Both the position numbers and the translations under genes were made by a program. The notes under the pieces are model-generated. The model was given only the letters and a program-made list of their open reading frames with translations, did no database searches and had not been told where the DNA came from. From Micromonospora sp. U21 (GTDB taxonomy: Bacteria; Actinomycetota; Actinomycetes; Mycobacteriales; Micromonosporaceae), in NCBI RefSeq assembly GCF_018070045.1, contig NZ_JAGPYK010000016.1, positions 1 to 64,000 of the forward strand: a stretch of 64,000 nucleotides of DNA, given 5' to 3'. Position 1 is the first letter of the stretch; every line of letters starts with the position of its first letter. Shown here piece after piece: positions 52,896 to 61,900 of this stretch.

Positions 52896-53783
52896 CTAGG
52901 AGGGAACTTGCGGAGCCTGCAAGTTTTTATTCTGTGAAGTGATGTTCCTGACTCCGCGTCGGGCCGTAGCCGGAGGGCCCGGCGGCGCCGAAGGCACGGC
53001 ACCGGTGGTCTCCAGGATGAGCGTGGCGACCAGATCCGGGTCGTCACTCATCGGCACGTGGCCGCAACCGGGCAACGTCACCACCCGGGCCGCCGGCAGG
53101 CCGGCCCGGGCGCGCTCGGCCTGGTGGACGCCGAAGATGCGGTCGCAGTCACCCCAGCCGATGGTCACCGGCACCGTCGTGTCGGCCAGCCGGAGACCGT
53201 CGAAGCGGTAGTCGCGGGCGGCCCGGGCCACGGCGTTGAAGCCGAGCCCACGCCGCAGGGCGAGCGCGTCGCCCAGCGCGCGGTCGACGTCCAGCAGCCT
53301 CGGGCGGGCAACCAACGGCGCGAAGCACATCGTCCGCAGGTACGCCGAGCGCAGCGCGAGCCGCATGATCGGAGTGGGTAGGTGCGAATTGACCCGCAAC
53401 ATCGTGAGGATGGCCAGTGCCCGGCGGCGCTCAGCGGGGGTGAAGAAGCCGGCGGGGGAGAAGGCGGTGGCCGAGGCGACCGCCCCGGTGGCGGCGAGCT
53501 CCAGGCTGATCGCCCCACCGAGGCTGTAGCCGGCCACGTGCGGACGCTCCAGCCCCCATCCGGTCAGGACCGGCAGGATCCCGGCGACGGTGGCGGCCAT
53601 GTCGGCGGGCATGCCGGCGTCGGGCACCGGGGAGTTCCCGAAGCCGGGCAGGTCGAGCGCGATCACCTCGTGGTGGGCGGTGAGCCGGTCGAACACCGGT
53701 TCCCAGGCCTGGTGGCGGTGACCGATGCCGTGGATGAGCACGAGCGGGTCACCGCCGCCCGCGCGACGAAAGTGAACGGTCAT
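52896..53783 (-). CDS. Alpha/beta hydrolase
   Basis: A 295-residue alpha/beta hydrolase with the oxyanion HG in LVLIHGIGHRHQAW, nucleophile elbow GYSLGG, acid-region GWGDCDRIFG and the catalytic His in LPGCGHVPMSDDP. It could hydrolyse an ester or lactone, fitting its place at the end of an operon with a Baeyer-Villiger-type monooxygenase that makes such products. It starts two bases after the SDR stop. Its 3' end extends to within nine bases of the TetR gene start at 52886. Confidence 0.85.
   Translation of the reverse strand: MTVHFRRAGGGDPLVLIHGIGHRHQAWEPVFDRLTAHHEVIALDLPGFGNSPVPDAGMPADMAATVAGILPVLTGWGLERPHVAGYSLGGAISLELAATGAVASATAFSPAGFFTPAERRRALAILTMLRVNSHLPTPIMRLALRSAYLRTMCFAPLVARPRLLDVDRALGDALALRRGLGFNAVARAARDYRFDGLRLADTTVPVTIGWGDCDRIFGVHQAERARAGLPAARVVTLPGCGHVPMSDDPDLVATLILETTGAVPSAPPGPPATARRGVRNITSQNKNLQAPQVPS
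52905..52925. promoter_or_regulatory. Dyad operator candidate upstream of the pump-linked tetR
   Basis: AACTTGC (52905-52911) and GCAAGTT (52919-52925) form a perfect seven-base dyad with a seven-base centre, 19 bases before the tetR start. It lies within the last codons of the co-directional hydrolase gene, so the promoter for tetR-pump must also overlap that gene's 3' end. Confidence 0.5.
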
Positions 53784-53785
53784 GA

Positions 53786-54652
53786 CTACCCCTCCACGGA
53801 CGTCCTGCCGAAGGAACGCCCGAGCTGGCGTACCTCGTCTTCCATCTGGTTGACCATGCTGTGCCCGCCGAACCGGGTGATCAGCGCGTCCGAGAGCCCG
53901 CTCAACACCACCGGCCGCAGCGCCTGCACCACGGCGAGCGAACGTGGCACGTAGACCTTGCGCTTGCGGCGCTCGATGCCCCGCAGCAGGGCGTCGACGC
54001 ACTGCTCGACGGGTACGACGGTGGACAGCGGCCACGGCAGCCGGCGCAGCGCGCTGCGGAACGACGCCAGGTCGTCGCGGATGTCGCGGACCAGGTCGGT
54101 GTCGATCCAGATCGGATGCGCGGTGCCGACGGTGACGCCGCGCTGGCGGGCCTCCAGGCGCAGTACGTTCGCGAACTGCTCCACGCCCGCCTTGGACGCG
54201 CAGTAGGCGGCCATGCCGGGCATCGCCGCGAAGGCGGCGGCTGACGAGACGATCAGGACGTGGCCGCGGGCGGCCGTGACGTGGGGCAGCGCCGCGCTGA
54301 CCGTGCGGATCGCGCCGCAGAGGTTCACCTCGACGGTACGGACCAACGCGTCGACCGGCCCCACAGCGACGGTGCCGAGGTTCGCGATGCCGGCGTTCGC
54401 CACGACCACGTCGATGCCGCCGAGGCGGTCCACGGTGGAGGCGACGGCGGCGTCCAGAGCCGTCTGGTCGGTGACGTCGCACTCGTACCAGTGCGCGTCG
54501 AGCTCGGCGCTGAGCTGCTTGAGCAGTTCGGCTTCCAGGCCGACGAGGGCAACCTGGGCGCCACGGGCGACGGCCGCGCGGGCCAGTTGAGCCCCGATGC
54601 CACGTGCCGCACCGGTGATGAGCAGGGTTCTGCCCGCCAGGTCATACCGCAT
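53786..54652 (-). CDS. Short-chain dehydrogenase/reductase
   Basis: A 288-residue SDR with cofactor motif TGAARGIG, NAG motif VVANAGIA, catalytic Ser in IVSSAAAF and YCASK (Tyr and Lys of the active site). Acidic/neutral residues after beta-2 (VGLEAELL) do not clearly favour NADP or NAD. The C-terminal 60 residues (GIERRKRKVYVPRSLAVVQ onward) match SDRs that accompany flavin monooxygenases in mycobacteria and related genera. It overlaps the monooxygenase gene by 11 bases and probably interconverts an alcohol and a ketone in the same pathway. Confidence 0.87.
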   Translation of the reverse strand: MRYDLAGRTLLITGAARGIGAQLARAAVARGAQVALVGLEAELLKQLSAELDAHWYECDVTDQTALDAAVASTVDRLGGIDVVVANAGIANLGTVAVGPVDALVRTVEVNLCGAIRTVSAALPHVTAARGHVLIVSSAAAFAAMPGMAAYCASKAGVEQFANVLRLEARQRGVTVGTAHPIWIDTDLVRDIRDDLASFRSALRRLPWPLSTVVPVEQCVDALLRGIERRKRKVYVPRSLAVVQALRPVVLSGLSDALITRFGGHSMVNQMEDEVRQLGRSFGRTSVEG

Positions 54653-56135
54653 CAGCGTGCTCCCGTTCCGGTTCGTTCGGGATGTTGCCGGCCGTGGCTG
54701 TCCGGTAGTCGGCCGGGCGGAAACGGCGCAGCCGCATCCGGAAGCTGGTGGCGAAGCCCGGCCAGATGGTGGTGTTGCGGCCGGTGGTGTCGAGGTACCA
54801 GCTCGAACAGCCGGTCTGCCAGACGGTGCCCGCCATCTTCTGCTCGATGCGTTCGGTCCAGCGCCGTTGGGCGTCGTCGGTGGGCTCGATGGTCTGGATG
54901 CCCTTGGCTCGCATGTGCCGCAGCGCCGCGAGCACCAGGTGCAGCTGGGCCTCGATCATCAGGACCACGGAGGTGTGCCCGAGCCCGGTGTTCGGGCCGA
55001 GCAGGAAGAACAGGTTGGGGAAGCCGGCGATGGCGGTGCCCCGGTACGCATGCATGCTGGGGGTCCAGGCCTCGGCGAGGCTGCGCCCGCCACGGCCGTG
55101 GATGCGCGCCACGATGGGGGAGTCGGTGACGTGGAAGCCGGTGCCGAGGATGACGGTGTCCGCCGGGTGGTGAACGCCATCGGCGGTGACCAGGCCGTCG
55201 GGCACGATCCGAGCGATGCCGGCGGTGACCACGTCGACGTTCGGCCGGGTGAGCGCGGGCCAGTAGTCGTTGGAGATGAGGACCCGCTTGCAGCCCATCG
55301 TGTAGCGGGGGGTGAGCTTGTCCCTCAGGTGCGGGTCGGTGACCTGGCGCCGCAGCGTACGTAGCGACAGCCGTGCGGCGAAGCGGTTGACCGCCGGGTG
55401 CAGGAAGCCCAGACCCATCGTGTCGCGTACCAGGTAGAGAGCGGCCCGGACGGCCCGCTGGGCCCCGGGCACGGTGCGGAACACGGCCTGCTCGACCCGG
55501 CTGATCCGGCGCGACAGCCTGGGCATGATCCACGCGGGGGTGCGCTGGAACAGCGTCAACGTCTCGGCCATCGGCTGGATCTGCGGCACGAACTGGATCG
55601 CGGATGCGCCGGTGCCGATGACCGCGACGTGGCGGCCGGTCAGGTCATGGTCGTGCTGCCAGCGGGCGGAGTGGAAGACCGTGCCGGCGAAGTCGTCCAT
55701 CCCGGGCAGGTCCGGGATGGCGGGGTCGCTGAGCGGGCCGGCCGCACAGATCAGGACCCGTGCGGTGTGGTCGCCGCCGGAGGTGCGCAGCAGCCAGCGT
55801 TGGCGCTGGTCGTCCCAGCTCGCCTCCCGGACCTCGTGGCGCAACCGCAGCTTGGGCCGTATCCCGAAGCGGTCGACGCAGCCGCGCAGGTAGTCCCAGA
55901 TCTCCCGCTGACTGGAGAAGGTGTTCGACCAGCGGGGGTTGGGGGCGAAGGAGAAGGAGTAGAGGTGCGACGGGACGTCGCAGGCGCAGCCGGGGTAGCT
56001 GTTGTCACGCCAGGTGCCGCCGACGTCGTCACCCCGGTCGAAGACGAGGTAGTCGGTGAAGCCGGCACGCTGCAACCGGATGGCGGCGCCCAGGCCGCCG
56101 AAGCCGGCGCCGATGATGGCAACGCCTGTCTCCAT
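54642..56135 (-). CDS. Baeyer-Villiger-type flavin monooxygenase
   Basis: A 497-residue class B flavoprotein monooxygenase. The FAD site is GAGFGGLGAA, the NADPH site VAVIGTGASAIQ, and the family fingerprint FxGxxxHxxxW is present as FAGTVFHSARW. The conserved GTWRDNSYPGCACDVPSHLYS motif (residues about 40-60) places it with cyclohexanone/phenylacetone monooxygenase-like enzymes. It would insert oxygen next to a ketone to give an ester or lactone using NADPH and O2. The start overlaps the DUF4873 stop (TGATG). Confidence 0.9.
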   Translation of the reverse strand: METGVAIIGAGFGGLGAAIRLQRAGFTDYLVFDRGDDVGGTWRDNSYPGCACDVPSHLYSFSFAPNPRWSNTFSSQREIWDYLRGCVDRFGIRPKLRLRHEVREASWDDQRQRWLLRTSGGDHTARVLICAAGPLSDPAIPDLPGMDDFAGTVFHSARWQHDHDLTGRHVAVIGTGASAIQFVPQIQPMAETLTLFQRTPAWIMPRLSRRISRVEQAVFRTVPGAQRAVRAALYLVRDTMGLGFLHPAVNRFAARLSLRTLRRQVTDPHLRDKLTPRYTMGCKRVLISNDYWPALTRPNVDVVTAGIARIVPDGLVTADGVHHPADTVILGTGFHVTDSPIVARIHGRGGRSLAEAWTPSMHAYRGTAIAGFPNLFFLLGPNTGLGHTSVVLMIEAQLHLVLAALRHMRAKGIQTIEPTDDAQRRWTERIEQKMAGTVWQTGCSSWYLDTTGRNTTIWPGFATSFRMRLRRFRPADYRTATAGNIPNEPEREHADAV

Positions 56136-56434
56136 CACTCCTCCAGAGGCTCGGGCACGGCATCCGGTCCGGTTGCCGGCGGCCAGGGCGGTTCGCCCAC
56201 GCCGGTGATCCGTACGCCGCCCCACGGGTCGACCTCGGCCAGTCGGGCGGGCCGGACCCGGTCGGCGATTCGCAGCTCGACGTCACGCTGGCCGGAGCGC
56301 AGCAGCTGGGCCACCCGCGGGTCGGGCTCGATCCGCCCACCCCAGTGGTAGCGGCCGTCGACCGGCTCCCACCTCCCGCTGAGGTGCACCCGGACCGTGG
56401 TGCCCGCGACGCCCGCCGGGCCGTGGTAGCTCAC
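56135..56434 (-). CDS. DUF4873 protein
   Basis: A 99-residue protein beginning at GTG 56434, which overlaps the tetR stop. TTVRVHLSGRWEPVDGRYHWGGRI, cut here by ARW-type variants, followed by WGGVRITGVGEPPWP, matches DUF4873, a small domain found next to or fused to flavin monooxygenases. Its function is unknown; a docking or substrate-handling role for the monooxygenase is only an inference. The longer open frame to 56620 lies inside tetR and is a shadow. Confidence 0.75.
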   Translation of the reverse strand: MSYHGPAGVAGTTVRVHLSGRWEPVDGRYHWGGRIEPDPRVAQLLRSGQRDVELRIADRVRPARLAEVDPWGGVRITGVGEPPWPPATGPDAVPEPLEE

Positions 56435-57159
56435 GGCGCGATCCGTTCGTGGGCGCGGGTGAGCTCGCGCGGCAGGTCGGCGCTGGCGCGTACGCCCTCG
56501 ATGCCGTTCCAGAGCAGAGTGGTCAGGTAGTCGGTGAGGGCGGCCCGGCTGATCGGCTGGCCGTGCGTGGTCCACCAGTCGCCGACCGCCTGCACGAAGC
56601 CCACCAGGCCGTACGCCCACGGTTCGGCGGGGCCGGCGTCCAGGCCCAGCGCGCGCAGCCGGTCGCCGATGACGCGAGCCAGCCCGGCGGCGACCTGCTG
56701 GCTGGTCCCGGCGACCACCTGGTGGATGGCGGGGTGGCCGGACTGGTGCATCAGGAACCGGTAGAGCGTGGGCTGCGCCTCGATCACCCCGAGGTACGCG
56801 TCGATGGTCGCCTGCACCAGGCCGCGTTCCTCGCGGACCTGCTCCACCGCGGGCGCCACGGTGTCGATGATCCGGGCTGCCACCACCTCGCTCACCGCGA
56901 CCCAGAGCTGAGACTTGTCGGCGAAGTAGCGGTAGAGGACCGGCTTGCTGACGCCGGCGGTGGCGGCGACCTGGTCCATGTCGACCTCCGGCCCGTGCCG
57001 CAGCAACGCCTGCACGGCGGCTCCGATCAGGTCGCGCCGTCGCTGCTCACGATGGTCGGCCCACCGGTCCCGGCGGCCGTTGGCCTTCGCCTTGCGGCCC
57101 TCGTCGAGGGCCGGGACGGCCGGATCGGTTCCATTGACATCCTTGAGCGGCGATTGCAT
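56431..57159 (-). CDS. TetR-family regulator of the oxidative operon
   Basis: A 242-residue TetR regulator with an N-terminal extension of about 35 residues before the helix-turn-helix (RRDLIGAAVQALLRHGPEV, AATAGVSKPVLYRYFADKSQ). The ligand domain resembles the TetR_C_33-like regulators of fatty-acid/steroid genes in actinobacteria. It is the first gene of the minus-strand operon and divergent from the diiron oxygenase. A palindrome lies 11 bases upstream. Confidence 0.87.
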   Translation of the reverse strand: MQSPLKDVNGTDPAVPALDEGRKAKANGRRDRWADHREQRRRDLIGAAVQALLRHGPEVDMDQVAATAGVSKPVLYRYFADKSQLWVAVSEVVAARIIDTVAPAVEQVREERGLVQATIDAYLGVIEAQPTLYRFLMHQSGHPAIHQVVAGTSQQVAAGLARVIGDRLRALGLDAGPAEPWAYGLVGFVQAVGDWWTTHGQPISRAALTDYLTTLLWNGIEGVRASADLPRELTRAHERIAP

Positions 57160-57169
57160 GCTACTACTC

Positions 57170-57180
57170 GTAACAGTTAC
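57170..57180. promoter_or_regulatory. TetR operator candidate in the divergent promoter
   Basis: GTAAC-A-GTTAC is a perfect 11-base palindrome within an A/T-richer stretch, between the TetR gene (start 57159) and the diiron oxygenase gene (start 57208). Its location would let one repressor dimer control both directions. Confidence 0.55.
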
Positions 57181-57207
57181 CCGACGTCACGTCAATATGG
57201 AGGAGCC

Positions 57208-58104
57208 ATGGACGCGGGGCCGGCGGAATCCGAGCGTGCGGCGGTCGCCGAGCGACTGCTCACCTCATCGCTACGCACCAGCTACGACCCGGTCGTCGAG
57301 ATTGACTGGGACGCGCCGCACATCCCGGGCGCCTACTGGCTCCCGCCGCACCGCAGCAGCCTCTACGGCACCCCGCTCTGGGCCCGGCTCAGCGAGGAGC
57401 AGCGCGTCGAGCTCACCAAGCACGAGGTGGCCAGCGCGGCCAGCGCCGGGCTGTGGTTCGAGACGATCCTCATGCAGATGCTGATCCGGCAGTACTACGA
57501 CGCCGACCCGACCAGCCGGCACGCCCAGTACGCACTGACCGAGGTCGCCGACGAGTGCCGGCACTCCATCATGTTCGGTCGGCTGATCGACGCGATGGGC
57601 TGCCCGGTCTACCGGGCGAACCCGGTCGACCAGATGCTCGGCCGGTTCCTCAAGGCGACCGCCAGCGGCCCTCGGATGTACGCCGCGATCCTCATCGCCG
57701 AGGAGATCCTCGACGCGTTCCAGCGCGAGATCATGGCGGACGAGTCGCTCCAGCCGCTCATCCGGATGGTCTCGCGCATCCACGTGGTGGAGGAGGCACG
57801 GCACGTCCGGTTCGCCCGCGACGAGCTGGCCCGCCAGGTCGAAGCCGCCGGTCCGCTGAGCATGTCGTACGCCCGGCTGTTGGTCGGCCGCGCCGCCCAC
57901 ACGATCGCCAACCGCCTGGTCCATTCGGATGCGTACGCGGCGGTGGGCATCCCGCCGGCGGTCGGCCGGGCCGCCGCCCGCGCCAACCCGCACTGGCGTG
58001 CCACCCTGCGCTGGTCAGCGGAGCGGGTGCACGCCCACCTGGCGGGCGTGGGCCTGGTGGCCGGGCCGGGGCGCCTGCTGTGGACCCGTGCCGGGCTGAT
58101 CTGA
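57208..58104 (+). CDS. AurF-like diiron oxygenase
   Basis: A 298-residue helical protein. Diiron ligands are suggested by ALTEVADECRHSIMF, LIAEEILDAFQREI and RIHVVEEARHVRFARDE, the EXnE..EXXH arrangement of p-aminobenzoate N-oxygenase AurF-type proteins. These enzymes activate O2 for amine oxidation or C-H hydroxylation. GGAGGAG precedes the ATG by two to eight bases. It is divergent from the TetR-DUF4873-monooxygenase-SDR-hydrolase operon and probably co-regulated with it, supplying a first hydroxylation step. Confidence 0.8.
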   Translation: MDAGPAESERAAVAERLLTSSLRTSYDPVVEIDWDAPHIPGAYWLPPHRSSLYGTPLWARLSEEQRVELTKHEVASAASAGLWFETILMQMLIRQYYDADPTSRHAQYALTEVADECRHSIMFGRLIDAMGCPVYRANPVDQMLGRFLKATASGPRMYAAILIAEEILDAFQREIMADESLQPLIRMVSRIHVVEEARHVRFARDELARQVEAAGPLSMSYARLLVGRAAHTIANRLVHSDAYAAVGIPPAVGRAAARANPHWRATLRWSAERVHAHLAGVGLVAGPGRLLWTRAGLI

Positions 58105-58112
58105 CCGATCGC

Positions 58113-58135
58113 CGCTCCGGTGGCTTACCGGGGCG
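58113..58135. terminator. Weak bidirectional hairpin between convergent genes
   Basis: Eight-base arms (58113-58120 and 58128-58135) with one mismatch enclose TGGCTTA, between the convergent diiron oxygenase and winged-helix genes. Confidence 0.35.
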
Positions 58136-58157
58136 CTGCCCACATCAGGCAGCCGCG

Positions 58158-58751
58158 TCAGGCCCGCCCGATCCTCGGCTCCTGGCGGTCGGTCAGCCGC
58201 AACCCGACACCGCGGACGGCCTCGATCGTCGCGCCGGTGCCGAGGTCGTGCAGCTTGCGTCGCAGGCGCTTCACCAGCGACTGCACGTCCGCCTTGCGCT
58301 CGCGCCCTTCGTCGCGCCAGACCGATCGGTGCAGCTCGGCGTAGCTCCAGACCCGGATCGGTTCGGTGGTCAGGCAGATCAGCAGGTCGTGTTCGAGTCG
58401 GGTCAGGTCGATCTCGCGGTCCTGGCAGCGGGCCACGGAACGGGGTGAGTCGATGACCAGCGCGGAGTCGGTCGCGGCGGTGGCGCGCGCCGGCTGGGAC
58501 GGTATCCCGGCAGGCCGCTGCGGAGTGGCGATCAGTCGGCGCAGCTCGTCGAGGTCGGCCACCAGCAGCAGCGGCGCGATGCCCTCGAGGCGCTCCGCGA
58601 GCCGGATCCGCTCGGTCGGCGACGAGGTCACCGCGATCAGCAGCGGGAACGGCTCGTCAATCGGATCGGACCGGTCCACCGCCGCTTCGTCGTCCTCGGC
58701 CACAGCACCCACCCGGGGTCCATGGGCATCATCCTGCCCAGCTCTCGTCAT
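58158..58751 (-). CDS. Winged-helix (OmpR/PhoB-type) regulator with degenerate N-domain
   Basis: A 197-residue protein. The C-terminal 95 residues are a Trans_reg_C winged helix: REIDLTRLEHDLLICL, VWSYAELHRSVW, VQSLVKRLRRKLHDLG and IEAVRGVGLRL. The N-terminal part (PLLIAVTSSPTERIRLAERL) looks like the first strand and helix of a receiver, but no phospho-acceptor Asp follows, so regulation by phosphorylation is unlikely. I use the ATG at 58751 (AGGA close upstream); the frame could start at 58814. It is paralogous to the gene at 63482 and divergent from the large protease. Confidence 0.78.
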   Translation of the reverse strand: MTRAGQDDAHGPRVGAVAEDDEAAVDRSDPIDEPFPLLIAVTSSPTERIRLAERLEGIAPLLLVADLDELRRLIATPQRPAGIPSQPARATAATDSALVIDSPRSVARCQDREIDLTRLEHDLLICLTTEPIRVWSYAELHRSVWRDEGRERKADVQSLVKRLRRKLHDLGTGATIEAVRGVGLRLTDRQEPRIGRA

Positions 58752-58994
58752 GGTCCTGACAGTTTTTGGCAAGCGTGCCGTCAGCCTGGCAACCGTTAGC
58801 GACAAGTTGCTCACGGCAAGTTCTTGATCGTCCTTTCTTCTCGATCATAGTGTCCATTCGGGCAACCGGCGTGACCCGCGCGGTGCATGGGGGGGCATGG
58901 AGGGGTTCGTCCGCTCGGTTCCATCGAGACGAATCTCCTGCACCTTCACCATGGCTCATTTTCACCCTGGGTCGTTCTGAGGGAGGCAGCACCG

Positions 58995-61900
58995 ATGTTC
59001 AGACGTCCACGATGGAGGCGCACAGCCAGATCACTGGTGAGCGCTGGTGCGGCGATGATCCTCGCCGCGACATGCCTGGCCAGTATCAGCTCGGGCGCAC
59101 AGGCGGCGCCCGGCGGAACGGGGGCTGGCGCCGCTCCGGGAGACAAGATCCGACCGGAGCTCGCGAAGCAGTTCCAGGCCAAGAGTGAAGGGGACTTCTG
59201 GATCCGGTTCAAGGACCGTGCCGACCTGAGCAAGGCCAGTGCCATCAAGGACTGGTCGAAGCGTGGCACGGCGGTCGCGGAGGCACTGCGCAGGACCGCT
59301 GCCGACAGCCAGGGCAAGATCCGGGCCGAACTCGACGGCTCGGGCGCGAAGTACCAGACCTTCTGGGCCACCAACGCCATCAAGGTGAGCAGCGGCTCAC
59401 TGGCGATGGCGCAGAAGTTCGCCGCCCACGCGGAGGTGGAGGGTCTCTACGCCCCGGTCGCCTACAAGGTGCCCGAGGTCACCAAGGGCACCGATGAGAA
59501 GACCGTGAACGCTCTCGAGTGGGGCATCGCGAACATCAACGCCGACGACGTCTGGACCCAGTACGGCGCCACGGGCGAGGGCATCACCATCGCGAACATC
59601 GACACCGGGGTCCAGTTCGACCACCCGGCGTTGGTGGGCTCCTACCGCGGCAACAACGGCGACGGCACGTTCGACCACAACTACAACTGGTTCAACGCCG
59701 CCGGGACCTGCGCGGCCGCGCCCTGTGACAACGATGGCCACGGCACGCACACGATGGGCACCATGGCAGGCTCCGACGGCGCGAACCAGATCGGTGTCGC
59801 CCCCGGCGTCAAGTGGATCGCGGCGAACGGCTGCTGCCCCAGCGACGCCGCTCTGGTCGAGTCCGGTCAGTGGATGCTCGAGCCCATGGACCTCAACGGC
59901 CAGAACCCGGACGCGAGCAAGCGACCGAACATCATCAACAACTCGTGGGGCAGCCAGAACCCGTCCAATGAACCCTTCATGGAGGACGTGACGCTGGCCT
60001 GGGCCGCCTCCGGAATCTTCGGGGTCTGGTCCAACGGCAACAGCGGGCCGGCCTGCCAGAGCAGTGGCTCACCAGGCAGCCTGGTCAGCAACTACTCGAC
60101 CGGCGCGTACGACGTCAACAACAACGTCGCCGGCTTCTCGGGCCGGGGCGCCGGGCAGAACGGGGAGATCAAGCCCAACATCTCGGCGCCGGGCGTGAAC
60201 GTCCGGTCGAGCATTCCGGGCAGCTCCTACGGCAGCATCAGCGGTACCTCGATGGCCGCTCCGCATCTCGCGGGCGCGATCGCCCTGCTGTACTCGGCGG
60301 CCCCGTCGCTGGTCGGTGACATCAACGCGACCCGTGCGCTGCTCAACGGCGCCGCGATCGACAAGGCCGACGACCAGTGCGGTGGCACTGCGGCGGACAA
60401 CAACGTCTACGGCGAAGGCCGACTGGACGCCCTCGCCCTGCTCAACGCCGCCCCGACCGGCGACACCGGCACCCTGGCCGGCACCGTCACCGACGCGACC
60501 ACCGGCAGCCCGATCGCCGGTGCCACCCTGACGCTCACCGGACCGACCGGGCGCGAGGTGACCACCGGCGCCGACGGCAAGTACTCGGCCACGCTCCCGA
60601 CCGGTGACTACCAGGTCGCCGTGGCGGCGTTCGGATACGCCAGCACGACGAAGCCGGCGACCGTCACGGACGGCGCTACCACGACGCTCAACGTCGCGCT
60701 GACGGCGGTGGCGAGCGTCAACGTCACCGGGGCGGTCACTGACGGCTCCGGCCACGGCTGGCCGCTCTACGCCAAGGTCACCGTGACGGGTGTGTCCGGC
60801 GTGTACGACTACACCACGCCGGTGAACGGCCGCTACAGCATCAAGCTGCCGGCCGGGCAGACCTACACCCTGAGGTACGAGTCGCAGTACCCCGGCTACC
60901 AGAGCGTCACCAAGGAGGTCGTGGTCGGCTCGGGCAACGTGACCGCCAACGTCGCGGTGCCGGTGGACACCACCACCTGCACGACGGCGCCCGGCTACAC
61001 CTTCGGCTCCGACGGTGAGTACGAGACCTTCGACGGCACCACCGTGCCGGCCGGCTGGTCCGTGGTGGACAACAAGGGCAGCGGCCAGGTCTGGAAGTTC
61101 ACCGACGACGGCAGCCGCGGCAACCTGACCGGTGGCACCGGCAACTTCGCGATGATCGACAGTGACGCGTACGGTGCCGGCGGGAGCCAGGACAGCTCCC
61201 TGGTCAGCCCGGTGGTCAACCTGACCGGTGTCACGGCCCCGGTCATCCGGTTCAACCAGGACTTCAACCAGTTGGCCGACGACACCGGCGATGTCGATCT
61301 CAGCATCGACGGCGGTGCCACCTGGACGAACGTCCTCCGGCAGGAGACCGACGTCCGGGGGCCGAAGGTCACCGAGATTCCGATCCCGCAGGCGGCCGGC
61401 AAGGCGCAGGTCCAGGTTCGGTTCCACTACTACGACGCCTCGTACGAGTGGTGGTGGGAGGTCGACAACGTCCTGATCGGCAGCCAGGTCACCTGCGTGC
61501 CGGTCGACGGCGGTCTGGTCGTCGGCAACGTCCGCGACAGGAACGACAACAGCTACGTCAACGGCGCCACCGTCACCAGTGACGACCGGCCCACCGAGAA
61601 GGCCGTCACCGTGGCGACCCCGGACGACCCGGGGCTGGCCGACGGCTTCTACTGGCTCTACTCGACGCTGACCGACACGCACAAGTTCACCGCGAAGGCC
61701 GGCAACTACGTCAGCCAGAGCAAGCAGGTCGACGTGCAGGCCGACTGGGCGACCACCGCGAACTTCCAGCTCGCGGCCGGCCGGCTGTCGGTGACGCCGA
61801 CCCAGGTGAGCGCGACGGTGCAGATGCCCGGCGGCAAGGCCAGCAGGACGTTCACGGTGACCAACACCGGCGGGGCGCCGGTCGACGTCGAGTTCAGTGA

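Noticed and set aside
54260..55364. Overlapping plus-strand frames opposite the monooxygenase and SDR genes
   Set aside because: Compositional shadows of well-supported minus-strand enzymes.
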